64,000 bases of DNA from Mnemiopsis leidyi. Lineage: Eukaryota; Ctenophora; Tentaculata; Lobata; Bolinopsidae. Each line of letters begins with the position of its first letter. The stretch's first letter is position 1. Location: positions 91,720 through 155,719 of the forward strand of contig JH155412.1 in the NCBI GenBank assembly GCA_000226015.1, given 5' to 3'. A program made the translations under genes and the position numbers. Below the pieces are notes generated by a model. It saw nothing but the letters and a program-made list of their open reading frames with translations. It was not told the DNA's origin and searched no databases. Shown in pieces: positions 1-28,417 of the stretch.

Positions 1-1080
1 CTGCTTAACAAAGGTATAAATAAAATTCGTGCAAATTTTCAGCATGATTCAATTAGAAACGGCTGAGTTTTATTCATGCAATGTAAATTTCCAAAAATTT
101 CAAAATTCTCGGAAAAATTTTCTTTTTGCGATTTTTAAAAATGTGTCATCTTAGAATCAAAAAATAAGTGGTGCAATTGATGCCCATTAGGGTGCTTTAG
201 GTTTCCGTACAGTCCGTTGGTCTAGCTAAATTTTTACAATTCCCCCTTAAGTCAAATCACATTCAGGCCAATTTTCTGTGAAAATTTCTGCATTTTTAGG
301 TCTTTTAAGGCCCTAGAGTCCCAATATAGGTAATTCTAAATGTGATTCGCCCACCTTTTTGTTGACAAAAGGGTTCGATGGGGTGACAAAAAAGTCAAGT
401 AAATATCTCTACTTCAAGAATTGGAAGAGAAATAGCCATATCACGCATTTGTACTGGATAAGCCTGATCTGTGAGGAACAATTTTTCCTAGCCAAAATCA
501 CGTATACTAGCTAGTTTTCAAAAGCTATGTCTATGGACTTACAGCAAAACTTTAAGCAGGATATCTTAAGATATGCTAACTACGTCGGCGTCCTATTAAT
601 ATTTCCAGTAACGACAAGCACACATAACGACGTCATCAAAATACGGCCCTCTGTTTTCAAACCAAACAGATACTAAAATCAAAGAACAGATAACTTGAAC
701 TGCCGACACATTAACAGGCGCCTCTATGCTCCGACCCTCAGGGCTCCTTCCCTGTAATTGGTAGGGAGATGACACGTGACAGTAGAGTGTAGACATGGTT
801 ACCTATTGGTTGCGGGGCTCTAGGCTCTCACTATATTCGGGCTGGGTTAAGTAAACCATTCACCTTATCGTTTGCAAATCATCAGTAAGATAGGGGGCTC
901 TCAAATGTTTGATAATTTTCCTGATATTTAACGGTTTGGATAAGTGAACAATTGGGCAAAACTGTGCCTTACGTGGACTAAACTAGTAAAATGCTTGAAG
1001 TTGATTTCGCTTTACTTTTCCTCTTTCAATTCTTGAGAGCTTGAGATATTAACTTGAAATTTTTCATTTTACCCCAGCTG
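1..1080. other. Non-coding flank, no gene recognised
   Basis: No reading frame here shows a recognisable domain or credible exon pattern. Positions 60-420 are rich in phrases such as gaaaatttctgcatttttagg that resemble, at low similarity, the roughly 144-bp tandem repeat at 52725-53300; both may derive from one repeat family. Nothing else is visible. Confidence 0.4.
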
Positions 1081-1100
1081 TTATTAACAACGCAGTTGAA

Positions 1101-1279
1101 TAATACAGTAATACCACTATTGGTATTGCAATTACCATACGTAATTCCACTCGCAAGCTCGTGAAATTACTTCAATAAATCCACTCGCAAGCTCGTGAAT
1201 TTATTGCATTAATACCACTCGCAAGCTCGTGGTATTAATATGGTAATTGCACTACCAATAGTGTTATTACCGTATATTA
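1101..1279. repeat. Long imperfect palindrome enclosing three hairpins with identical loops
   Basis: An outer stem of about 39 bp pairs 1101-1139 with 1239-1279 with only a few mismatches. Between the arms are three consecutive hairpins, 1141-1170, 1174-1205 and 1209-1238. All three contain the same 16-base core CACTCGCAAGCTCGTG, but their stem sequences differ (gtaatt.., aataaat.., ttaatac..) while each remains self-complementary, the third perfectly. The whole could extrude as a multi-armed cruciform or fold as a cloverleaf-like RNA. I do not recognise it as a named element; a foldback element or a structured RNA are the alternatives. Confidence 0.85.
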
Positions 1280-1280
1280 T

Positions 1281-1455
1281 TACACGTGACTGTAATTAAC
1301 GTGTCTTCATGGTTACCAGTAACTACACGTGACTGTAATTAACGTGTCGTCATGGTTACCAGTAATTACACGTTAAGTTGTAATTAACGTGTCGTCATGG
1401 TTACCAGTAATTACACGTTAAGTTGTAATTAACGTGTCGTCATGGTTACCAGATC
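1281..1455. repeat. 44-45 bp tandem repeat, about 4 copies, each with a small hairpin
   Basis: The phrase aacgtgtcgtcatggttacc recurs at about 1298, 1341, 1386 and 1431. Each unit carries an inverted pair (acacgttaa / ttaacgtgt) around a short loop. The array begins immediately after the multi-hairpin palindrome. Confidence 0.8.
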
Positions 1456-1779
1456 TGGCGCATAGCTTACACGTCACTGTGACACGTTTGCTTCACTCTC
1501 ACGTCAGATTTTAAAAACAATGAACGTTTATTGAACAATTGTCACATTTTATTGGTGTTCATTTTGATTGGGGTGAGGTCATCTCGGTACATTGTAGCTG
1601 TATGATCTTATGTGACGCAGGAACAGGACCAATGCAAGAAAATTATAGTTCTAGATATTGTAACGACGCGTTGGCTTGTTTGTCGTAAATGTGATGAAGT
1701 TAAGGGCACTGTGAAGTAGTGAATTATCTTTTTAAATAAGCGGCTTAAGTAGCAACTATTCAAGTAACCTTCGCTATAT

Positions 1780-2005
1780 AGCTATGTAGTAACTAAATTA
1801 CCATAGCAACTGTAACAGTAACTGTAATCACAATAACTACTAAAGCTATATTGTAACTGTAACCATGTAACTGTTGCTATGTAGTAACTGTAACCACAAT
1901 AACTACTAAAGCTATATTGTAACTGTAACCATGTAACTGTTGCTATGTAGTAACTGTAACCACAATAACTACTAAAGCTATATTGTAACTGTAACCATAG
2001 CAACT
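1780..2005. repeat. 66-bp tandem repeat, about 3 copies
   Basis: The unit contains tgtaactgtaaccatgtaac and cacaataactactaaagc, repeated between about 1800 and 2000. The open minus-strand frame across it is only a consequence of the repeat. Confidence 0.8.
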
Positions 2006-3783
2006 GTAGAAAGATACTCCAATACTTGCACACATGTAACTATGTAGTAACAGTAACCAGAGAGATACTCCAATACACACTTGTACACACTTGGATCTGT
2101 CAACAATATCTCGGTAAGACCTGCTAGTCCAGGTGTACTAAAATAAACTTATCAGCTGTGTACTGTACACTGCAGTACACTGTACACTGTAGTGAATACT
2201 ACCAAGTTTCTAACTCACGTACCAAACATTCCTCTTTATAATGAGTCATTATTAATGACAAATATTTAACTCATTCAGCCAGTCTGTGTCGTATAAAACA
2301 TAAGTCTTCGTTATATGAACTGTAAAAATGTACGCTCTTTAAACTTAAACTGTTAAAAATATACGTTATTTAACTCTGAATACCTGACTGTACCTAATCA
2401 GCTATAATACGTAAATTTGCACTAGCTTAGGTCGCCTGTTATGCTACGATAAGTTATATTAACGTAAGTTAACAGTCGCATTGTGGGTGGGTATTATCAA
2501 GCAAGCATCCATGTCATAAGTGATCCATTATTCCGGAATCTGCCTACATCAATGTTAATCCATACCCAGCCATTACACAACAAGTGACTGTCACTCCGTC
2601 TCTAAAATGACCCAATATTTGATCACCAATTATTTGCCCTGCCCAGATTGAAAACACGTTGATTATTATTATCAACGTCTCTGATTACTTTCCGCTGTCC
2701 ACACATTTTCTCATCTCAACGTCACAACACACACAGTCTCTTGTGTAATATGTATATGTGTTTGTGTGTACGCCGTGTGCTTGCCAAATCGGTAATTTGT
2801 CTATTAGTTGGCTTATTGTTATTGTTTTCTGTTCCACCCTCAATGTCATTCTCCTCGTCAGATACCAGCTGCAACAATTAACTTTACTTTTCTTCAGAAT
2901 CTGTATCTTGTATATGTCGGTGTGTTTGTCTGTATGTTTCAGTTAGTTCTGTATTATTTTGTTGTATGTTTGTAGGTTTGTATGTATGTTTGTTTGTATA
3001 TTTGTACGTTTGGTACCACTAAAGCATTAATTTTTGTTGCTGCTATATCTGGTTATTACAACTTCACCCGGATTTTATTCATTAAATTTGGTATGTGTTT
3101 CTGTTTCTACTACAGTATTTTACATAGATAATCTGTGTCGTGCAGCAGCTACATTTGTTATCATTATCGAAACTTTAATTGCTGGCTTTAAAAGTCTATA
3201 CTGATCTCCAAGCCTCTTGATTAATCGATAAACCTTACTCGTTTGTGTTTGTATAATTTGTTTGTTTGTGATTAAGAAGTGGACAACTTAATTCCCTTCG
3301 TTAGTGTATCTGTTTGTCTTCCAAATTGTGTGTGAAACGTCACCTAATTGTACACTGACTTAGAAATATTTTAATGTTGTTATCAACCAAATATGTGCAT
3401 TGTACAGTATACAATGTACATATATATTGTATTCCATAAAATCCAATAGCACACTCTGCACGCTTCGTTTGCACTTGAAAGTTTTCCAGGTCCTCTTACT
3501 CGACAGATTATCCAACATAGTACTCATTACACAGCTATTTAAGGTCGGTACTGATAGTTCCTCCACACTGAGAGGAAAATGTCCGGCTTCTAATTTAACT
3601 TTGATGTTTTATATCGATATACCTAACGTAACCGCAAAAACAACTAGAAAACATAGATCCTTCCCTGGAAATGTAAAAGCAATGCGCCCGTTTGTGACTA
3701 AACAATGTCTTCAAATTTCAACATGCTTTAACATACTCTAATATATTCTAACATACGAAACTCTAAGATATTTTTACTTCGTA
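2006..3783. other. Non-coding stretch upstream of MLK
   Basis: I see no supported exon. A T/G-rich stretch (2880-3350) with many tgtttgt phrases is low complexity. The promoter and any untranslated first exon of the downstream kinase gene may lie here, but no specific element can be assigned. Confidence 0.35.
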
Positions 3784-3955
3784 ACATACTCTAATACATT
3801 TTAACGTATTCAGCTCCGTGTCTAAGAGAACCCCAGAATGATCACTCTAACACATTCTAACATATCTAGCTCCATGTCTAAGAGAACCCCAGAATGATCA
3901 CTCTAACACATTCTAACATATCTAGCTCCATGTCTAAGAGAACCCCAGAATGACC
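3784..3955. repeat. 56-bp tandem repeat, about 3 copies, abutting the MLK start codon
   Basis: gtctaagagaaccccagaat recurs at 3820, 3876 and 3932, a period of 56 bp. The last copy ends within about ten bases of the inferred MLK start codon, so the array probably forms the 5' untranslated region or core promoter. Copies 2 and 3 are nearly identical, implying recent amplification. Confidence 0.85.
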
Positions 3956-3962
3956 AGACAAG

Positions 3963-19985
<16,023 letters not shown>

Positions 19986-20025
19986 GGTTTTTCAGAGAAG
20001 TTTGATGTGGTCACACACTCACACA

Positions 20026-20031
20026 AATAAA
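20026..20031 (+). terminator. Poly(A) signal of MLK
   Basis: AATAAA lies about 40 bases after the MLK stop codon and is followed by a T/G-containing stretch, a good fit for the 3' end of that transcript. Confidence 0.6.
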
Positions 20032-21126
20032 CTTCAGTCTTGTATTGACGAGTGAGTTCCTCAATTGGTCCAGTCTTCTTTCAGTGCTGCTGAAGGCGTG
20101 GTCGCGCTGATCTCAGTATCACCTTGGTTACACTGTCCATGTGGCGTATCATTTATAATTTGTACTCCTAGCAGCACTAACAGTGAAACTGACAGTGCCC
20201 GGTGCATCGCTTCGAGTCGGAGCGTGGAATGAATGGATTTCAGTGTGCTTAGTCTTTCACTAAGGAATCTGATTTCAGCATCTTTTTAAGTTTAAAGATG
20301 TGCGTTGCTGTCCTGTTTATCATTTAGGCTATTTTGGGGCAAGCAAGGGGTGTGTTAGATTTTACATTATGCAGTAGAGTACAGAGAATTGAAGTATTCT
20401 TAGCATGAGCCTTCTTCTTGAGAATCGAGTTCAACTTCACGTTTTGTTGCAAAAGAGAAAACCTCCATTTCAGTGAATTCTTCACAATTTGATTCTTTTT
20501 ATAAGATATTTAAACTTAAAGTTAAAGGACTAGGTTTCCATCAGTTATAATAAGATTTACTACACGTTGGGAGTAGATTTATTATTAAGATTGCAATGAT
20601 ATTGATTAAACATTCTAGTAGATTAAGTTTGTGATTAAATGCGTTGATTTTTGAACAGACTATTTCTGCATCAATTTTGTCATTCAAAATCTTTAGAGTT
20701 GACTGTATCGATTCGCGTGTTTGAGTTGTGTATGTTAAATGTTCTGATAACTGATTAAATTATTGATTTAAGGGTAAAGCTTTACTGAGTTCGCACACAT
20801 ATGTAGTTTTAGTAGGTATCCGTTCACGGCATAAAAAATAAACTTAAAGAACGGTAGAAAACTGAAGTTCATAATACTCATACCAAGCGATTTTGTGATT
20901 GGATTTGGATCAGGCACAATTTTTAGCAAGGGGCTGAGTTGCAAAGTGCACTATTATCAAAAATGATTTTTGATTTATCGGGCGCTGCGTAGCTTTCTCT
21001 ACCACATACAAGTACAGAGCAACACAGACTGAGGCTTTCAGACAATTTTAACTGATCTGATCTGCCAATGAGGTTTCCAACCTTTTAAGTACAAAGTGTC
21101 CGTTTACGGTTTATGTAATCCGATGC
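20032..21126. other. Intergenic sequence, nothing recognised
   Basis: AT-rich, no credible exon, RNA gene or repeat seen. Confidence 0.4.
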
Positions 21127-22640
21127 AAAGCGAATAAAATGACGGGAGGGTGCGCGCTGCCATACAACATTGATGTAGCCGTTACCTCGTACCTGGGGAC
21201 ATCGTCATCAGTCCTTCTTGTCGGAGGGGACTGTTGAGAATGAGAAAGCAGCGCAGCGCCGACTCGAAGTTCTGATTTGGGCAGTGGGCAGGTCCGGTCG
21301 ACACGCTGAGTTGTCAGTTCACAGTTGCTCACACAATGCAATGTCATACTTATATGTTTCAAGGTAGTCTTGCCTGGGGACCTCAGTCTTTTGTCTTTGT
21401 TGCTTCATTGTTCATGTCGCGCAGCGCGCGCCCGGTAAAGGTAGCTACACTTCTTGTCTGCTGCCTATAGGTCTTGCTTGCTCTCGTTTCGCGACGGAGG
21501 CTGCCGTTTCGCGGCGGCAGGGCGCTGGGCTAGGCAACGTATAGCAAGGTTGCTCTAACAAAAGCGAAAAATTATTTAATATAATATATTCTGATGTCTA
21601 ATTTAGCTGCGTAGCAGCCGCCGCGCGTGTCAAAGACACTTGACGAGATGATATCCGTCTACCGGTCGTTCAGCTTTAGCTGCGTGAGTCGGGTATCACC
21701 GCGACAACGTAAACACCTGGTTTGCTAAACACGTATATCTGATATCCCCATGTGCTGTGCGGGCTTAGCGCGAAATTAGGACGGACGGTGCCATGCTACA
21801 CGTTGCATAGCCCTGTTACCGGGCGATGCGCGGCTCTCTCTACGTTTCCCTCCGTTCAAAGCAACAATTAGCCTGAGGTCCCCAGGTAATAGCCCTGCTG
21901 CCGTTGTCTGACTTCGTCCGACCCTCATTCGAAGCGAATGGGAATAAAATGACAGGAGGGTGCGCGCTGCCGTACAATGCTGCCGTTGACGAGATGATAT
22001 CCGTCTAACGAAACGTTTCGCCAGGAGAGCAGCAAACTGCGAGCCGCGCGTCGGGTAACACCTCGACAATGCTGCCGCGAAGCGCGCGGCGACGTAGGGT
22101 CACAACGTGAAACAAGACCAAAGACGGACACGCGACGCAACATGCAAAAGCTTCCGATGAGCGCGCGCAGAGCCACATAACAGCCACATAACAGGGCGCG
22201 GCCATGTTGGCTTAGCAAACAACTCGTTAGGTGAAAGGTCTATAGCGATAAAGTGTATGCATGCTCTAACCAGAGCCCTTTTGCGCGGCGCGCGGCGTAA
22301 GCACCTGGTTAGGTGAACGCGCAGCGTGCGTAACACGTAAGCATCTGGTGAGTCAACGGGCGATGCGCGTCTAGAATTTCTTCATTCATGTTGCATGTCG
22401 CCAGGCCAGAAATGCGTGACAGCGCGTGATGGCCGCGACAGTAGGTTATCAACCTACAACTGGTGAGGTGAATGTTCACACAGCGCCAATGGCCAAGGGC
22501 GCTGGCCTGTACGGCATACGGCAGCGCACACCCTCCTGTTATTTTATTCCCATTTTATTCGCTTTGACTGAAGGTCGGACAAAGTCAGACAGAGCTGGCG
22601 CCCTGTCTGAATTTGGAGCCGCGCGCGCACACATATGGGC
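21127..22640. repeat. GC-rich shuffled-module cluster 1
   Basis: A patch clearly richer in G+C than its surroundings, built from short modules that recur here and in cluster 2. Module A (about 72 bp, contains gcgcaccctcctgtcatttt): 21127-21167 (-), 21908-21978 (-), 22509-22590 (+). Module B (gacgagatgatatccgtct, then ttcagctttagctgcgtgag): 21640-21707 (+), partial 21989-22014. Module C (gggcgatgcgcgtctagaat ... GTAGGTTATCAACCTAC): 22354-22459. Module D: 21816-21890 (-). A block shared in inverted orientation with cluster 2 (cttagcgcgaaattaggacg): 21729-21789. Another shared block (gctaggcaacgt): about 21521-21548. Open frames here have no recognisable domain. Confidence 0.85.
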
Positions 22641-22659
22641 TATACTGGTTTAGCAACAC

Positions 22660-25538
22660 TGCACCAGAGTTATTCTAGCTTTGTAATTGTTGCGATGTTG
22701 ACGATGTAGGGCGAAAACCGAACCTCTACATTGTTAAGAGTTTAATTAGGGCCGTGAGTAACTCTACTAGTCACTTGACGGTAACCACCAATTCACATCT
22801 AAGGTGACTGTAAACCTTAGAAACTTCTTGAAAGCAATGAAACAAGCACAAAGCATATAAATCTGTGTGTGCCATACTTGAACTTTTTTTGATAACCCTT
22901 AGAGCCTTTTGGGCCGCCCGCCGCACACAAGCCAGTAGCATGTGCTGTCCTGCAGTGGGGCTTCTTTGTTATCAAAACTGTTTCTTAGATTCTTTTAGAC
23001 AAACCACAGACTCTTCTGCTAGACAATAATAATTGCATGATGCATTACCCTAAAAGTTAATACTCAAAACTGTGATCATGGTTGATATATTTTTAATATG
23101 ACATTGTTTGATTGCACTGCTAATAAAATTAATTATTGTCTTACTATGATGATAAATAATCGTTCAAGTATCAAAGAGTACAACAAAGCAACATTGTAAT
23201 AATTTAACGTCTAAATTAACTCTAACTTTAAGCATCTCTGCACTAGCTTATCGACAGGGTTGAATCCGTCCGGCGTCCCGATTCATCAACCCGAGCTAGC
23301 AGTCAACCTGCAACCAAGACCAACCGAGATTAATCGAGCCAGACTCGGATGACAAGCACTCAGCTTGGACATGTAACTATAATCGTGCTCTAAAGGCCAA
23401 GCCATCCCCAAGGCATCCACACTAGGTGGTCTCTTAGAGGTCCTTAAAGCAGGACATCCTCATGAAGGGGTCTTCCCGCTTGTGAAGCGACGACCTGCCT
23501 ACTGCAGTCCCATCTTAATATTGCGACCTAAAGTTCACTAAAGTTGCCAAAGTCGCTAATGTCACCTGTAATTTTTTGGACTAGGCTTGAAGTAAGGATT
23601 CGTCATACCTCGTGACCTGGTCACCTGCTACTCAGCTAGTGCAGGCTCAGGTTAAGTTCTGCTGGGAATATTTATGTATAAGACATTGCCTTGCGTGCCG
23701 TGTGCAGTGTGGAGTGTGCGCATTGGCGATTGAGTCCGCAAAGGCAAGTGTTAAACCGGTCGGTCTGTACACCTGTTAGTTTATTATACTGTATGATAAC
23801 AGTTTATGATAACTTAAATAAAATGTATCTTACAACGAGATTATATTCGTCTACTGTTCTAAAGAAATGCAAACGTTCAGCTTTAAGCTGCGACTCTCGC
23901 AGTAGATGGCTCGGCAACGCGAGCAGAACCACGTGCACAGGAAGGCTTTTTAAATCTTGGGTTTGGATTTCAGGTGCTGTGATCGGCTTCGCTCACGTGA
24001 CTACTGCCCTGCTATGAGCAGAGCAGCAACTGTGCGGAGACAGCTAAACCAAGGACCCGAGTGCCGTCTAGCTTTTCTGGGCCCCTTCCTACTGTCTCCA
24101 CGACCTTGCAACCATGTTACTCAAGCCAAGGCACAGCCGTTACAGAAGCTTCCCTATCACAATTTTTCTTACTAAGTTTTTGACGAGTAATAATTGATCA
24201 TTTACGAGTAACCCGCCGCCACGTTTAAGTCAAATAGGCACATTTTGTCTCTTTTATTGGGCAAGCTTTAATAATCAGGATTACAATTGTTAACGTTACT
24301 GCACAACCAAGATATTGAACTAAAATTATGTTGGTTTAAACAAATTTACTGAAATGATAAACGCCCCAAAATATTAATCCAAAGAAGTCAAGTAAAAATT
24401 GTGGAAAGAATTTACTTGGTCTCTTATCTTGAGTCATCTGGGTCGTGCAGAAACCGTAAGCTCATACTTCCCGATCAGCAAGTTCCGGATATGACGCCCT
24501 GAACAAACTGACCAATCAGCAAGCAATTAATTAGTTGAAAAATTCGATTCTTCAGCTTTCGTCACTACTACAAAACAAAAAATTGTGTTTCCACCACAGA
24601 AGGCACAATTGGTGATGCGACTCATTGATAAAGTTGGTCCGCGTCGACAACTGTGAGGATGCGGATGGTAGTCATACAATATTATTAACATCTCACAACC
24701 TAGCTTTGCTTGTATAAAGTAGATTAGTTTACGAACTTGGTGTGCTTGTAGTTGCATTAGTCAGCACGAGCGAGCAGCTCTTTAGATATGAATTAACCAA
24801 TAATATCCGCAGTGAACACACACCGCCAGGACGGCATGATTATTGAGCAAGCTTTACCAAATATTTGGCCATAAGTACTACATCTGTTAACCTATACACC
24901 TTATAGATATACCATCATTATTATCATTAGACATCTATATATTTTCCACAAATCGTTTCTTTTCTTATAAGAAGAAAAAGCTTCCTTAACAGGTCCTCTG
25001 GAAAAGAAGTCCAATGCTTTAAGTCCTGCGTCACTCAGACGCTAAGCCATTCAACCACTTAGCTCAGATATTTAACCTTCCAACAGATAGCAATTAAGCA
25101 GTTAACAGACAGAAACAGTAAAACTAAGCTATGCTTTTTCTCGTCAAGCTTCAACACGTATAAGATTTTCATTATGTTCAACATATGATTTGTAGAAAAG
25201 AAACATTAAATGAAAAGAAACATTGAATTATTAAATCATTAGATTATTGAATTATTCAAAGAACTTTATGCTTGGTGGGGTGTAATAAATTTGTTATTAG
25301 AGGTACATTTGGCAGATTTGCTTATTGTTGACCATCAGGATTTAAATTTTAAATCAATGTTGTGAACGTTGCAAACATTTATATTTGAATGTGAATCTTA
25401 ATATGAATTTGGTAATATTCAATGTTTGATTCAAAAAGCATGTGACTCCCAAGGAATAAAATCCATCAGGAACTTCTCATTTTAATAAATAAGGTAACAG
25501 TTCATATCATCAAATTTTTAAAAATATACAATTTCAGC
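22660..25538. other. Intergenic sequence upstream of MAD2L1BP
   Basis: No supported coding exon. 23240-23680 is moderately GC-rich with several short inverted pairs, but I cannot match it to an RNA family. An AG at 25537, just before the MAD2L1BP start, suggests an untranslated first exon somewhere here. Confidence 0.35.
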
Positions 25539-26886
25539 ATGAAAACTGGAGAAGTGAGTGTGACTGTGAATGAGGAACCCCTCTCCCTTTCATCTGCATC
25601 GACTCTAATAGAGAGACTCACAGGAAATTTTTTGTACTCTCGGGGTCAAATAGAAAAACCCATAGATCAGCTACGAAAAGACTATTGTACTGCTCCTGGT
25701 CAACAGACTAAACTTCAGTATGCTGACAGATCTACTCCCTATCAAAATAAAGGAAACCATTTATTTGCCACACCACTAAATCCAAGTAGTCTACATCAGC
25801 CTGAACTTGTAAAGAGTAACACGGAACCTTTCGAAATACCTGACCTAACAGAATTAATTGATGAACTGAATCTGCAAGAAAATATTTGTTCTCAGAAGTC
25901 TAGAATTGAGAAACAGTTGGATTCTGTACCAGGTTTGATAAGGGTTTTTAAAATTTTGTGTTTTAATTCCATTCTGTGGCCTTAGTAAGTCTAATGTTTA
26001 AAATCTACCCAACTTAGTTTGAAACTGATTTACTTGTGAAAATGTAACCACCGGTTTTCAGAAACCCCTGTAAGTACTAGAATGCACAGCAACCCTGTTC
26101 AAAAGCGAAGGGTTCTTGGTAAATTGCAAGAGGTAAGGCTTGGCTTTTTTACTGAAATGTTTCTTGATGCACTTTTCATGTATAAAATTCATTTTGCTAG
26201 CAAATTTGACCACCTTAAGTGACTGAATTTTTGTAATTAACAGACCATTTTATGAACTGTAAATTTTCGAGGCATTGACCAAAAAGTGCTATAACTCCCT
26301 CTCTCAGGTCTCTGTGCCTCTTACTCCTCAACTTACACTCAAACATACTAAATCACAGAGCTGCACTAGCTACCTCCTAGAAATCATGGACCAAATAAAC
26401 AGTCACATCATGTCAGGCTGGCAAATTGAACAAGTCATCATTCTGATTGGCAGCACCCTGATGTCTCCACGAGAGACCTATATAATTGATCTTGTGAAAT
26501 TGAAAAGTGAAACGGGAGGTTTTCATGATGACAAAGGACGATGTTTAAGGAAAGTTATGCAGTGTCTTTTTATAGACCCGTTTTTATGTGATCTCCCAGC
26601 ACCCTTAGCCCCCACTAACTGTCATGTTGTGTTAAAGGTCAACAAGGCTAGTGTAACTGAAAATCCATCGTCGTTCTTTGTACCTAGGCTTCGGTTTTAT
26701 CTCTGTCAGCGGGGGACACGATTCACCCTGAAAGTGAAGAACGTTGAGGAAATTCAAGAGAGCACAGAAACAGTGTATATGTCTTCACCTAGACCTTTTA
26801 AAGCAGTATTTTTATCTTCTCCTGAAGAAAAGAAAAAGGCGTTTGCAAACCGCCCTCGAGATATTCTTGATACAATTACTTCTTGA
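25539..26886 (+). CDS. MAD2L1BP: MAD2L1-binding protein (p31comet)
   Basis: HORMA-like adaptor that binds closed MAD2 and, with TRIP13, silences the spindle assembly checkpoint. Exons 25539-25932, 26062-26132 and 26308-26886; 347 residues against 274 in human. Alignable blocks with human p31comet as I recall it: LIERLTGNFLYSRGQIEKPI (human ELLKHIMYQRQQLPLPYEQL), VIILIGSTLMSPRETY (human VLILLGGNALSPKEFY), CLRKVMQCLFIDPFLCDLPA, PRLRFYLCQRGTRFTLKV and the C-terminal SPRPFKAVF (human APVTFKGF, the strand that contacts TRIP13). The extra length is an acidic linker in exons 1-2. The start ATG follows directly on a splice acceptor, so the 5' UTR is probably spliced. Confidence 0.88.
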
Positions 26887-27775
26887 AATCCCTTCCGTTG
26901 TGGTGGACTTATTAAGGTTCATTTTCATGTGGGTTGGACTTAAAAAGGTATTTAAAAATAATAATGGAAATGGACCTTATAATTCTGCGAGAGGTGTCAA
27001 AAGATTTTCCCATGACTGAAAAATTTTCCCAATGAATTGCGAAAAATGCAGTCAGTTGTCACGTTATAAAAATTATTCCGAATCCTTTCCAAGAATTCTG
27101 ACCTGGTTTAAATTTCAATATAATTGAATACATTCTTTGGCTTATTTAAACTGAATGAAATGTATTAATTATTCTCTTTCATTCTTATTTGCCAGATTGA
27201 AATACAGAAACTTAAGATTTAGACTATAATGCAATTGACTTTATGACTTTAAGATTGCCTTTGTAGTGAATTTTAAGAAAAGTTAATGTTCTGAATTTGA
27301 TTCGATAATATTTATACTCTCTAGTTCTGTTTAACGGTGGCAAATTGTAAGGTCATGTTTCACGCCTTTACTTGGTGGATTGTAGAAGTTTACTACTTAA
27401 AATAGTAAATTTTGTCTTTATTACACTTTGGACTTGTCTTAAGAGCTGTGAATGCACTAAATTTAATGCACCTCAAATAAATAATATGATACAGTAAAGT
27501 TTCAAGAATAGAAACGAAACATGACACTGCAATCTGTTACTGTCTATGTTGGAATTCTTGTTTCTGTTTTTTCTGTGTTCGTTTGATAACCGATATTTCA
27601 GCACTAAATTAATCACTTCTACCGACCATATGGTTTATTTCTGAAATTTTAATTCTCATTCTAAACATTATTCTCGTTGTGTGTTTATCCACGTTTTGCG
27701 TCTATTTCTGATTCTTATGCTGTAGAATATGTAATGTAACTGAGTTCTTTACCCACACTCCTTACAGAATGTCGG
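26887..27775. other. MAD2L1BP 3' region and N6AMT1 upstream region
   Basis: AT-rich and non-coding. An AATAAA-containing run at about 27475 (caaataaataata) could end the MAD2L1BP transcript. A polypyrimidine-AG acceptor (ccttacag) sits at about 27767, just before the N6AMT1 start. Confidence 0.4.
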
Positions 27776-28417
27776 ATGATTCCTACTCCTCACACTCCTC
27801 ATCTGAAGCGCAGTGAGTTCTCCAGCGTCTATCCCCCTAGCGAGGACACGTACCTGCTTCTTGACTGTCTTGAAACACACCTGACTGATAAAGAAAACCG
27901 ACGTCCTCTCATTGCACTTGAAATCGGCAGTGGATCAGGAGTGATATCCACATTTGTCAAGACCATCTGTGCTGAGACGTTCTGCATAGCTGTAGACATC
28001 AACAAGGAAGCTGCACACGCAAGCCAGGAAACTGCACGTGTTAACGGGCAAGAAGTTGAAGTTGTGTGTGGTGATCTGGGTCTTGGTTTGTCAGGTTTGT
28101 TCAACAAGGTCGACTTGTTGATATTCAACCCTCCCTACGTCCCTACTAAGTCGGAGGAGATCGCCAGTTCTGGTATTGAGGCTTCTTGGGCTGGTGGTAT
28201 TGACGGTAGAGAAGTTATCGACAAGTTTCTACCCACCGCTGCAAAGTTTTTGTCGCCTGCTGGCACTTTCTTTTTGTTGGGAATTCGTCAAAATAAGCCA
28301 GAAGAAATCTGTGAAATCTCCAAATTGTTTCAATTGTCTGGTTCTGTAGTTGGGGAAAGAAAAGCGGGAATCGAAAAGTTGTGGGTGATCAAGTTTGAGA
28401 AAAGTCAACATGAATAA
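27776..28417 (+). CDS. N6AMT1: N6AMT1/HEMK2 glutamine methyltransferase
   Basis: Class I SAM-dependent methyltransferase that, with TRMT112, methylates the GGQ glutamine of eRF1 and other substrates. 213 residues in one exon, close to the 214 of human. Visible: YPPSEDTYLLLD, SAM-binding LEIGSGSGVIS, acidic VDIN, and the catalytic NPPY (FNPPYVP), then EASWAGGIDGREVIDKF (human EAAWAGGRNGREVMDRF). A second ATG seven bases upstream is out of frame and soon stops. The upstream acceptor implies a spliced 5' UTR. Its stop codon lies inside the first codons of UTP25, an 8-bp overlap in another frame; AATAAA at 28413-28418 coincides with this overlap. Confidence 0.93.
   Translation: MIPTPHTPHLKRSEFSSVYPPSEDTYLLLDCLETHLTDKENRRPLIALEIGSGSGVISTFVKTICAETFCIAVDINKEAAHASQETARVNGQEVEVVCGDLGLGLSGLFNKVDLLIFNPPYVPTKSEEIASSGIEASWAGGIDGREVIDKFLPTAAKFLSPAGTFFLLGIRQNKPEEICEISKLFQLSGSVVGERKAGIEKLWVIKFEKSQHE

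Noticed and set aside
21776-22653. Several overlapping frames in GC-rich cluster 1 as possible genes
   Set aside because: Low stop density comes from G+C content; the frames cross shared repeat modules in both orientations and show no motif.
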